Source of the DNA: an uncultured cyanobacterium
GTDB lineage: Bacteria > Cyanobacteriota > Cyanobacteriia > Cyanobacteriales > Geitlerinemataceae
Direction: 5' to 3'
NCBI GenBank assembly: GCA_937121005.1
Contig: CAKZKB010000066.1
Location: 1 to 8,301 of the forward strand
Length of the DNA: 8,301 bases
The translations under genes and the position numbers were made by a program. Below are positions 1 through 6,351 of the stretch, piece after piece (positions within the stretch are counted from its first letter, which is position 1; each line of letters starts with the position of its first letter). The notes under the pieces are model-generated. The model worked only from the letters and a program-made list of their open reading frames with translations. It made no database searches and was not told the origin of the DNA.

Positions 1-3000
1 AAGGAACGGGTGGAAATTCGGGAGATAATGAGGACGGGATTTTCGTGTTTACAACCGGAGTCATAGAAGCGACGGGAATCGGCAATATTTTTCTGACCGG
101 TACGGGGGGAAATAGCGAGTTCTCTAACCCCGGCGTTTTCGTTATCGGTAGCGTTAGCAGTGCTGATGGCTCTATTTTTATCGATGGCACGGGTCGCGGT
201 TCGGGATTTGATGATGGTGGTGTTGTCCTTGTCGGACCGGTCAATGCAACTGGAAATGGGGATGTTTTTGTAACGGGTGCGGGTTCGTCAGGAGCGCCAG
301 ATATTCGTTTTTTTGGTAATGGCAATATCAATCCCTCCGGTGGTGGAAATGATGTCACGATCGCTGCCAATACAATTGAGTTTAACGATGGGAATACAAC
401 GACGATCGCCGGAAGCGGAACCTTTACTTGGCAACCGCGAGATGTCAATTTCGATATCGAGGTTCTCTCAATTTGGGATACAATTTTACAAGATGGTTTT
501 ACCCAGTTTGTATTTGGACATCCCAACGGAACTAACACGATTTCAATTGCAGATCCCTTGACCTTTGCCGCTCCGGTGACGTTCCGATCGCCCTCGGGGA
601 ATATCGTTATTGAAAATTCCGTTACTGGAACTGAAAATGCGTCTCTCACCTTTATTGGCAATACAAAAATCCAGGTTGAAACCCTTTCTACGGCTGGAGG
701 AAATATTAACTTTGATGGTAGTACAACTCTGGAAACGGATGTCACTTTAAATAGCAACGGCGGCGAAATTGAGTTTACCGGGGCGATCGACGGGTTACAA
801 TCTTTGGTTTTGAATGCTGCTACAGGAGAGATTACCTTTGGCGGCGATGTCGATATTGCTAGTTTGGATGCGAATACAAGCAATGTAACAAATATTGCTA
901 GCAGCATCGCGACAATTGGCGATCAAAACTTCACTAGCAATGTCAATGTTACTGGCGATGCCAGCTTGAATGCAGGAGGAGAAATCGCGATCGACGGCAG
1001 CGTTACTGGCACGGAAAATGGCGGTTTAACAGTTCGTGCTTCCAGCCTTAATGTTAATGGCAATATCGAAACGGGAAGCAACGGAATCGACATCGAAACC
1101 ATCGAGACTCTCAATTTAACCGATTTAGAAACCACTGGCGAAGTTAATTTAGGAACCGATGGCGATTTAACAGTGGCAAATGTGACAGCAGATGGCAATA
1201 CGGCGATCGCGTCTGGTGGTACGGCGACGATCGGCAACATCTCCACGTCTCCCAATGGAAGCGATATTTCTGTCACTGCAAATGGCGATCTAGACATTGG
1301 TAACGTCAATGCTTTGAGTTTGGCGATCGCCGGCGATATTACTCTCTCTAGTGCTAACGGAAATCTTACCGCAGGCAATCTTAATAGCTTTGGAACGGGT
1401 GGCGGCGGCACGGTATCGGCTTCTGCTAACGGCGATCTTCGCGTCGGAAATGTCGATACTTTTAGCAGTGGAGTGGCGGGAAATCTTAATCTTACCAGTA
1501 CCACCGGAACCGTTACCGCAGGAAATCTTAACAGTTCGGGGGGCGATCGCGGTGGTAACATCACTGTCGAAGCCGAACTTGCGATTACCACCGGACAAAT
1601 TAATTCGAGCTCGAGTGGAGGAACAGCAGGAAATGTCAGCCTCGATCCTATCGGCGATATTGATATTGGTTTTATCAACGCTGAAGGTGCGACAACAGGA
1701 GGAAATGTAGATATTACAGCCGGACAATTTTTTCGATCGCGACAAACCTTTATCGCTGCTGATGGCAGTTCTGCCAGCATTTCTACGCTCGACAGTGGCG
1801 ATGGCGGTTCTATTACGATTCGTCACGGTGGCAACGGTGTCACTCCTTTTATTATCGGTGATGCTAGTACCAACGGTACAGCTGGGCGCATTACTTCCGG
1901 GAGCAATTCTTTCGAGGTGGGAGAGTCGTTTTTGTTTACAGAAACGCGAGGAAATGCGGCGATTATTTCGGTTCCCGCTCCCGGCGTTCAAGAGCCGCCA
2001 GTCATCGAAGAACCCCCTGTTATTGAGGAGCCTCCCGTTGTTGAAGAACCGCCGATTATCGAAGAGCCTCCCATAGTAGAAGAACCCCCTGTTATCGAGG
2101 AGCCTCCAGTTATTGAAGAACCGCCAGTTATCGATATTGAGGAACCTCCAGTAGTAGAAGAACCACCTGTTATCGAGGAGCCTCCAGTTATCGAAGAACC
2201 GATACCCACTGAGGAAAATCGTATCGAACCGCAAGAGTTTGAACGGCAAAACGTCGATCGCATCGATGCAGTAGAAGTGGTTTCGGCAACTCCCGATATT
2301 CCGTTATCCATCGAGCCAGATTTAGACGCACAAACCGATCGCCTGCGCGATCGCGTCGAAACTTTGCTCGCCAGTGCCAAGATCGACGGCAATCTTGAAA
2401 CCGCGATCGCCGCCATTGAAGATTATCGATCGCGAGAATTTGCCAGCTATTTAGGGTTAGATGTCGTGGCGATCGATGGCGAACTGGTGGTTGCCTACAT
2501 CCAAGAAACCCTACAAAACATTGAAGCCGAGATTGGTGTTCGAGCCGCAACCGTGTACGCGATCGTTGGCGATGAAGGCTTAGAAATTGTCTTGATTCCC
2601 CTGCTGGGAGAGCCAATTCACTACAGCGTTCCCGAAGCAACCGAAGAGGCGATCGCGCAGACATTTGGCAATTTTATTGAGAGCTTAACCACGCCGCGAC
2701 TGCGAAATACCACCGACTATTTACCCGCTTCGCAAACCTTTCATCGGTGGTTAATTTCGCCAATGGAAGCCGATTTAGAACGCTTGCAAATCGACACGCT
2801 GTTATTCTCTCTCGATCCGGGATTGCGATCGATCCCTCTCGCCGCATTACACGACGGCGAAACCTTTCTCGTCGAACGCTATCGTTATAGCCTCATCCCT
2901 AGTTTTAGCCTCACCGATCTCGCCTATCGCTATCCCGATGGCGTGGAGGTTTTAGCCATGGGAGCCAGCGAATTTGAGGAGCTCCAACCCTTACCTGCCG

Positions 3001-3614
3001 TGCCGATGGAGTTGCAACTGATATCGAGCAGTTTCGATCCTGACGAAACTTTCCTTAATGAAGCGTTTACCCTCAACAATTTGCGCCGAGAACGAAACGC
3101 GATCGCCGCAGAAATCGTTCACTTAGCCACCCATGCCAACTTCTCGCCTGGTGCTTTGGAAAATTCCTACATTCAACTTTGGAACCAGCGCCTTAACTTC
3201 CTCCAATTTCCCCAACTCAATCTTAACGCACCGATGACAAACCTACTGGTTTTAAGTGCTTGCCGCACCGCTTTAGGCGATCGCGAGGCAGAATTGGGTT
3301 TTGGTGGTTTAGCGATTCAATCGGGAGCGCAATCGGTGATTGCTAGCTTTTGGAATGTGAGCGACGAAGCCACATCGGGATTGATGGGGCAATTTTACGA
3401 TTATTTATCGACAAATAATTTGCTTCTTAAAAGCGAGGCCTTGCGACAAGCGCAAATTGCCATGTTGCGGGGCGAGGTACGCTTTGAAGGCGGCCAGTTG
3501 CGGTTAGGAGAACGAGCGATCGACCTGCCGCCAGAAATTGTCGATCTAGGCAATAAACCCCTCACGCATCCTTTTTATTGGTCGAGTTTTACGACCATTG
3601 GTAGTCCCTGGTAG
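1..3614 (+). CDS. Giant exported beta-helix protein with C-terminal CHAT cysteine-peptidase domain (5' partial)
   Basis: The reading frame is open to the left edge (first full codon at base 3) and ends in TAG at 3612-3614, so the true start is upstream; the GTG at 45 is only the first in-window start-like codon. Counting from that GTG, residues 1-630 are Gly/Asn/Thr/Ser-rich short strand repeats typical of filamentous-haemagglutinin beta-helices. Residues 650-723 are a Pro/Glu repeat, 724-832 a charged helical linker, and 833-1189 a CHAT domain. The CHAT motifs are visible: HLATHANF with probable catalytic His1030, and LVLSACRTALGD with probable nucleophile Cys1073, followed by GFGGLAIQSGAQSVIASFWNV. 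CHAT domains are caspase/separase-like peptidases, and cyanobacteria often fuse them to such N-termini. Two-partner secretion to the cell surface is inferred; the signal peptide and secretion domain would lie outside the window. Substrate unknown. No TPR repeats are seen. Confidence 0.93.
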   Translation, partial: GTGGNSGDNEDGIFVFTTGVIEATGIGNIFLTGTGGNSEFSNPGVFVIGSVSSADGSIFIDGTGRGSGFDDGGVVLVGPVNATGNGDVFVTGAGSSGAPDIRFFGNGNINPSGGGNDVTIAANTIEFNDGNTTTIAGSGTFTWQPRDVNFDIEVLSIWDTILQDGFTQFVFGHPNGTNTISIADPLTFAAPVTFRSPSGNIVIENSVTGTENASLTFIGNTKIQVETLSTAGGNINFDGSTTLETDVTLNSNGGEIEFTGAIDGLQSLVLNAATGEITFGGDVDIASLDANTSNVTNIASSIATIGDQNFTSNVNVTGDASLNAGGEIAIDGSVTGTENGGLTVRASSLNVNGNIETGSNGIDIETIETLNLTDLETTGEVNLGTDGDLTVANVTADGNTAIASGGTATIGNISTSPNGSDISVTANGDLDIGNVNALSLAIAGDITLSSANGNLTAGNLNSFGTGGGGTVSASANGDLRVGNVDTFSSGVAGNLNLTSTTGTVTAGNLNSSGGDRGGNITVEAELAITTGQINSSSSGGTAGNVSLDPIGDIDIGFINAEGATTGGNVDITAGQFFRSRQTFIAADGSSASISTLDSGDGGSITIRHGGNGVTPFIIGDASTNGTAGRITSGSNSFEVGESFLFTETRGNAAIISVPAPGVQEPPVIEEPPVIEEPPVVEEPPIIEEPPIVEEPPVIEEPPVIEEPPVIDIEEPPVVEEPPVIEEPPVIEEPIPTEENRIEPQEFERQNVDRIDAVEVVSATPDIPLSIEPDLDAQTDRLRDRVETLLASAKIDGNLETAIAAIEDYRSREFASYLGLDVVAIDGELVVAYIQETLQNIEAEIGVRAATVYAIVGDEGLEIVLIPLLGEPIHYSVPEATEEAIAQTFGNFIESLTTPRLRNTTDYLPASQTFHRWLISPMEADLERLQIDTLLFSLDPGLRSIPLAALHDGETFLVERYRYSLIPSFSLTDLAYRYPDGVEVLAMGASEFEELQPLPAVPMELQLISSSFDPDETFLNEAFTLNNLRRERNAIAAEIVHLATHANFSPGALENSYIQLWNQRLNFLQFPQLNLNAPMTNLLVLSACRTALGDREAELGFGGLAIQSGAQSVIASFWNVSDEATSGLMGQFYDYLSTNNLLLKSEALRQAQIAMLRGEVRFEGGQLRLGERAIDLPPEIVDLGNKPLTHPFYWSSFTTIGSPW
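3..275 (+). repeat. Protein-level tandem repeat, units of 29-32 residues
   Basis: Three consecutive units begin G-T-G (bases 3, 99 and 186), and a fourth, degenerate unit begins GAG at 276. Each has the pattern GTGxxS, then G-[IV]-[FV]-V, then an Asn/Asp-rich turn leading to [IV]-F-[ILV]-[TD]. Unit lengths are 32, 29 and 30 residues. The array crosses the left window edge, so more copies probably lie upstream. This is the expected pattern for stacked beta-helix coils. Confidence 0.7.
1992..2213 (+). repeat. Twelve-unit Pro/Glu repeat inside the CHAT gene
   Basis: Twelve in-frame units of mostly 18 bases encode EPP[VI][IV]E. Unit 8 (2118-2141) carries an extra DI, and the last unit is EPIPTE. 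The encoded rod (residues 650-723) is acidic, proline-rich and probably extended, separating the beta-helix from the CHAT domain. At DNA level codon choice follows a longer four-unit period, so units 2-5, 6-9 and 10-12 resemble each other. This suggests growth by duplication of 72-78 base blocks. Confidence 0.9.
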
Positions 3615-3667
3615 AGGCTCGTTTTGGTACTCGATCGAGATATGAGTAAAAAAAATGGTATCATCCC
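3615..3667. other. Short convergent intergenic spacer
   Basis: Fifty-three bases separate the stops of the CHAT and HicB genes. The spacer holds a 10-bp palindrome CTCGATCGAG (3630-3639) and a run of eight A from 3648. On the minus strand the latter is a T-run after the HicB gene, but no strong stem precedes it, so I do not call a terminator. Confidence 0.6.
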
Positions 3668-3886
3668 TCAAACAGCAGTTAAAACGGTTGGTTCTGGAAG
3701 CGGATCGCCTGCTGCTTTATAGGCGATAATCAACGATTCTAACGCTTCGATGCCATTTTGGGCAGCAGACTCGTAAGTGTCGCCGTGAGTTCGCCAAGTT
3801 TGTCCGGGAAAGTCGGGGAAACCAACGAGAAAACACTCGTCTTCTTCCGACCATTGAATCACCATTTGATACTTAAGCGTCTCCAT
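3668..3886 (-). CDS. HicB-like small protein (solitary antitoxin-family)
   Basis: This encodes about 72 residues beginning METLKYQ, with the HicB-family partial RNase-H-like core: a first strand (YQMVIQW), an acidic turn (SEEDECF), LVGFPDFPG, then THGDTYESAAQNGIEALESLI helix. HicB proteins normally neutralise the HicA mRNA interferase, but no HicA-sized frame is adjacent: the CHAT gene converges on one side and repeats with a CRISPR array lie on the other. The C-terminal DNA-binding domain found in longer HicB proteins is absent. ATG at 3886 is preferred; a TTG at 3892 would add two residues, but it falls in a tandem repeat. No clear Shine-Dalgarno sequence is seen. The stop is 53 bases from the convergent CHAT stop. 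Many cyanobacteria carry lone copies like this, so toxin control is not assured. Confidence 0.85.
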   Translation of the reverse strand: METLKYQMVIQWSEEDECFLVGFPDFPGQTWRTHGDTYESAAQNGIEALESLIIAYKAAGDPLPEPTVLTAV

Positions 3887-3889
3887 TTT

Positions 3890-3924
3890 CAATTATCAAT
3901 GAGCAATTATCAATGAGCAATTAT
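3890..3924. repeat. 14-bp tandem repeat, 2.5 copies
   Basis: CAATTATCAATGAG is repeated exactly at 3890-3903 and 3904-3917, followed by a half copy to 3924. It abuts the 5' end of the HicB gene, so its promoter region is largely tandem repeat. A similar heptamer duplication, GTTCATT twice, lies at 3951-3964. Confidence 0.9.
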
Positions 3925-4025
3925 AGAGGGAAAATGGAGTAGAGATTATTGTTCATTGTTCATTGTCGTATTGCCTTTTCAACGAACAACGCATCAACTA
4001 TCAGCGCATCAGGGGTTTTTACCCT
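3925..4025. other. Repeat-rich spacer left of the CRISPR array
   Basis: No gene is seen. CAACGCATCAAC at 3987-3998 is the exact inverse complement of 4089-4100 and of 5127-5138, so this strip could pair with either flanking direct repeat. GGGT/ACCC (4013-4016, 4021-4024) forms a small hairpin just before the left direct repeat. Confidence 0.6.
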
Positions 4026-4100
4026 CGATCGACATTGAGAATTCTACAGCGAAGTGACCGAACTTCGTTGTTCGTTGTTCGTTGCTGCGTTGATGCGTTG
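4026..4100. repeat. Left copy of 75-bp direct repeat flanking the CRISPR array
   Basis: This aligns without gaps to 5064-5138 with 65 of 75 bases identical. It starts CGATCGAC and ends GTTGATGCGTTG; the last 27 bases are identical in both copies. It contains the heptamer TTCGTTG three times (4064-4084). It ends seven bases before the first CRISPR repeat, so it occupies the position of a leader if transcription runs rightward. Confidence 0.9.
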
Positions 4101-4107
4101 TAGGAGG

Positions 4108-4659
4108 GTTTCCGTCCCTGATAGGGATGGGAGTAGAAAAAGACCAGATCTGTTTTCTACCGTAGAGACAGATTTACAGGTTTCCGTCCCTGATAGGGAT
4201 GGGAGTAGAAAAAGATTGGAGACAACCCATTTGAACAGTTTTCCACTTTAGGAGGTTTCCGTCCCTGATAGGGATGGGAGTAGAAAAAGAACTTAGCGTT
4301 GTGGGATGTGAACCATGGAAATATTATCTGGTTTCCGTCCCTGATAGGGATGGGAGTAGAAAAAGACTAATCTTGGCGACAATAATAGTCGCTTCTTCCG
4401 CCGGGTTTCCGTCCCTGATAGGGATGGGAGTAGAAAAAGTTTTTGTATCTTTCACCCTCATGTTCTTCGGGGTTTTCTAGTTTCCGTCCCTGATAGGGAT
4501 GGGAGTAGAAAAAGAGTCTATTCACCTCAATTTTTAACCTCGGTGGGTACTGTTTCCGTCCCTGATAGGGATGGGAGTAGAAAAAGACGGATTTGGTTGG
4601 TCGTGACGGAACTACGACTTTTTCGTTTCCGTCCCTGATAGGGATGGGAGTAGAAAAAG
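4108..4659. CRISPR. CRISPR array: 8 identical 35-bp repeats, 7 spacers, no cas genes in window
   Basis: Repeats start at 4108, 4180, 4255, 4331, 4405, 4480, 4552 and 4625, each 35 bases, beginning GTTTCCGTCC and ending GAGTAGAAAAAG. All eight read as identical. Spacers are 37, 40, 41, 39, 40, 37 and 38 bases and mutually unrelated. Repeat positions 8-20 form the perfect inverted repeat TCCCTGATAGGGA (5-bp stem). The base after the repeat is A in six of eight copies. The repeat style resembles cyanobacterial type I-D/III-B arrays, but that is family resemblance, not a typing. Direction is undecided: the minus strand ends GACGGAAAC, like common 3' ends, whereas decayed repeat-like sequence on the right would fit plus-strand transcription. 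With no cas gene within at least 3.6 kb on the right or 4.1 kb on the left, any effector must act from elsewhere. Confidence 0.98.
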
Positions 4660-5063
4660 GGTCGGCTTCTGGAAGCCTCTCCTGGCCTGGGTTTTAGGTA
4701 GGCATTTTGGAGGGATAGCAAAAACGGGTCGAATAACTAGGAATATTTCTCAGTTACCCAACTCCTCACAGGTGTCAAACCTAGACCCTGAAAGGGATTG
4801 GAGGGATCCGACGAGAGAATGCGGGTTTCAGCCGCTACCCGTATCCCAACCCCTGCGGGGAATTCAAAATGCAAAATTAAAAATTCAAAATAAGGAAATC
4901 CCAATTTTGAACTCTGAACTCTGAACTCTGAATTGGAGCGTAGCGACAGGCGAGATGTCGGAAACAACGCGACTCGCGTAGAGTATTCAATTGTCAAGGT
5001 TCCGTTAGCGCCAACGAACCGAAGGCGCGAGCGCAACTCAACACCGACCCAAAAACCAGCATC
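4660..5063. other. Gene-free region right of the array, structured repeats
   Basis: No credible gene is seen. Contents from left to right: a weak repeat-like trailer around 4691-4726; a CRISPR-repeat-like core CCCTGAAAGGGATTGGAG at 4786-4803; a hairpin ATGCGGGT/ACCCGTAT (4819-4826, 4837-4844); a second hairpin CCCC-TGC-GGGG (4850-4860); AT-rich TTCAAAAT-type low-complexity sequence (4861-4893); heptamer repeats (4909-4929); and an imperfect palindrome at 4998-5020. The whole strip looks like layered intergenic repeat sequence. Confidence 0.75.
4909..4929. repeat. Heptamer tandem repeat GAACTCT x3
   Basis: GAACTCT occurs three times in a row and is bordered by CCAATT (4901-4906) and AATTGG (4931-4936), an exact inverted pair that would close a loop over the repeats. 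Short tandem heptamers (STRR) are known in cyanobacterial intergenic DNA. Confidence 0.9.
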
Positions 5064-5138
5064 CGATCGACGTTGACTATTTTACAGTCAAGTAACCGGG
5101 CTTCGTTGTTTGTTGTTCGTTGCTGCGTTGATGCGTTG
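5064..5138. repeat. Right copy of 75-bp direct repeat flanking the CRISPR array
   Basis: This is the direct-orientation partner of 4026-4100, with ten substitutions and no gaps. Its heptamer block is TTCGTTG, TTTGTTG, TTCGTTG (5102-5122). It is followed by the hairpin ACCCC-TTT-GGGGT (5145-5157), not by a CRISPR repeat. Confidence 0.9.
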
Positions 5139-5260
5139 ATTGTTACCCCTTTGGGGTTTGAGCAAAAAAAGATATGTCTGTAGGATAGGCCCGATCGCGT
5201 TATCTTGTCAAGCCCGAGAATGTTACGAAATGCGATCGCGGTACAAGATGCACCTTAGCG
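5139..5260. other. Intergenic spacer with hairpin
   Basis: ACCCCTTTGGGGT at 5145-5157 is a perfect 5-bp stem with a 3-base loop, followed by TTGAGC and a run of seven A. On either strand the T-run is not on the correct side for a standard terminator. One HIP1 site lies at 5232. No gene is seen. Confidence 0.6.
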
Positions 5261-5329
5261 AGGGCGAAGCATTCACCCTGTCGATCGATCGGTAGAATCG
5301 TTTGTTAACTTGTGTGAATGCTTAGCCCC
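5261..5329. repeat. Inverted-repeat intergenic element (MITE-like)
   Basis: GGCGAAGCATTCAC (5263-5276) is the inverse complement of GTGAATGCTTAGCC (5314-5327) with one mismatch, and a further pair at 5262/5328 extends the stem. The enclosed 37 bases carry TCGATCGATCGG. The arms match a well-known type of cyanobacterial intergenic element with GGCGAAGCATTC ends. It carries no coding sequence. Confidence 0.75.
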
Positions 5330-5341
5330 TACACAACGACC

Positions 5342-5383
5342 CCTCGAACCTCGAACCTCATACCTCACACCTCATACCTCATT
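5342..5383. repeat. Heptamer tandem repeat CCTCRNA-type, six units
   Basis: The units are CCTCGAA, CCTCGAA, CCTCATA, CCTCACA, CCTCATA and CCTCATT. The last base of unit six is the last base of the ATPase stop codon (5383-5385, minus strand), so the repeat begins exactly where the gene ends. CTCAT-TTA-ATGAG (5378-5390) forms a small perfect hairpin over the stop. Confidence 0.9.
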
Positions 5384-6144
5384 TAATGAGAAATGGCAGC
5401 TTTGTCCTCACTGACAATTTCCCCATCTTCTAGGTATAAAATGCGATCGGCCACATCTAAAATGCGCGGATCGTGGGTGACAATTAACACCGTTGCCCCG
5501 CCTTCCTTTGCCAAACGTCGCAACAACTCGATCGTCGCGTGACCGCTATGAGAATCCAAGGCCGCAGTGGGTTCGTCGGCGACAATTAAGGGCGGTTTTC
5601 CGGCCAAAGCACGGGCGATCGCGACTCGTTGTTTCTGTCCCCCCGACAAACTCGAGGGACGCAAATCGGCCCGATCTTTCAATCCCACCTCGCCCAACAA
5701 TTCTAGGGCTTGACGGCGAGCGCTGTTACCGTGTATATCTTTTAAATTGAGTGCCACTTCGATATTTTCGGCTGCTGTCAGTGCCGGGAACAGGTTAAAC
5801 CCCTGAAAAATAAAGCCAATATTTTGCAAGCGAAACCGCGACAGTTTGCGACGCGACATTTGCGTAATTTCGTGCCCCAATAGTTCCACTTGTCCGGCCG
5901 TAGGAGTCAGTAACCCTGCTAAAATAGTTAGCAGCGTGGTCTTGCCCGAACCGGACGGCCCCATCAACAATTGCACGCTCCCCTTGGCGATCGACAAATC
6001 GATCCCTTTGAGAACTTGAATGTCTTGATTTCCAGCAGGAAACGACATCTCGACTCCCTTGGCGACGATCGCCCCCTGTGCGTCAGAGGACGTATCCATC
6101 GGAAAGCGTGCGGTTTCGGGTTCGAGTGGGGAAACAATAATCAT
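5383..6144 (-). CDS. ABC exporter ATP-binding subunit, DevA/MacB type
   Basis: This is a 253-residue nucleotide-binding subunit that would power the neighbouring FtsX-like permease at the inner membrane. All catalytic motifs are intact: Walker A GPSGSGKTT (62-70), Q-loop FQGFNLFPAL with Gln114, signature LSGGQKQR (166-173), Walker B LIVADEP (186-192), D-loop ALD and H-loop THD with His224. Length and the ALTAAENIEVAL segment fit the MacB/LolD/DevA family. Start choice: ATG at 6144 gives MIIVSPLEP; ATG at 6099 gives a 238-residue version; a GTG at 6189 would pull in what looks like intergenic repeat DNA. None has a convincing ribosome-binding site. It lies 207 bases downstream of the permease on the same strand. 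The substrate cannot be read from sequence: DevBCA moves heterocyst glycolipids in Anabaena, MacB-type systems move other cargo. Confidence 0.93.
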   Translation of the reverse strand: MIIVSPLEPETARFPMDTSSDAQGAIVAKGVEMSFPAGNQDIQVLKGIDLSIAKGSVQLLMGPSGSGKTTLLTILAGLLTPTAGQVELLGHEITQMSRRKLSRFRLQNIGFIFQGFNLFPALTAAENIEVALNLKDIHGNSARRQALELLGEVGLKDRADLRPSSLSGGQKQRVAIARALAGKPPLIVADEPTAALDSHSGHATIELLRRLAKEGGATVLIVTHDPRILDVADRILYLEDGEIVSEDKAAISH

Positions 6145-6351
6145 CGGTTTGTTAAATAATGTCCGATCGTACAGATCTTTGCCGAACACAAGGGGGGGAT
6201 GCCCTCGCCCACACTACGACCTTAACAAGAAATCGCGCGGGACGATCGCCCTCCCAAGCCACAATCGCAGCCGTACTATTTCCACTACTAGCGGATTTTC
6301 GTCGGGACGATCGCATCGCTAAGACAAAGATTGCGATAAGAGATTGTAAAG
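6145..6351. other. 207-base gap between permease and ATPase genes
   Basis: This gap is unusually long for an exporter pair that is normally tightly spaced. It holds the minus-strand text GTGTGGGCGAGGGCATCC followed by a C-run (reading down from about 6214), similar to cyanobacterial intergenic repeat sequence. No convincing gene or terminator is seen. It could carry a separate ATPase promoter. Confidence 0.55.

Noticed and set aside
923..2416. Long minus-strand frames opposite the CHAT gene, some with FNNWRLL-type or GGSSITGG-type repeats
   Set aside because: They are antisense shadows: the repeats mirror the Pro/Glu array and beta-helix repeats of the true gene, and no family features are seen.
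4054..4480. Plus-strand small frames repeating VSVPDRDGSRKR
   Set aside because: They are translations of the CRISPR repeats; the repeated peptide is the repeat unit itself and the spacers interrupt any constant frame.
4737..5036. 99-residue minus-strand frame right of the array
   Set aside because: It runs through hairpins, AT-rich low-complexity sequence and the GAACTCT repeats, and does not look protein-like.
4026..5138. The direct-repeat pair as ends of an insertion sequence
   Set aside because: No transposase frame lies between them, no terminal inverted repeats are seen at the copy ends, and ten differences argue against fresh target-site duplication.
5145..5166. Hairpin plus A-run as a transcription terminator
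   Set aside because: The stem is good but the T-run would precede it on the minus strand, and there is none after it on the plus strand; no gene ends there.
4660..5382. tRNA or rRNA gene in the gene-free region
   Set aside because: No cloverleaf with T-loop GGTTCRA-type and matching acceptor arms was found; hairpins there are isolated.
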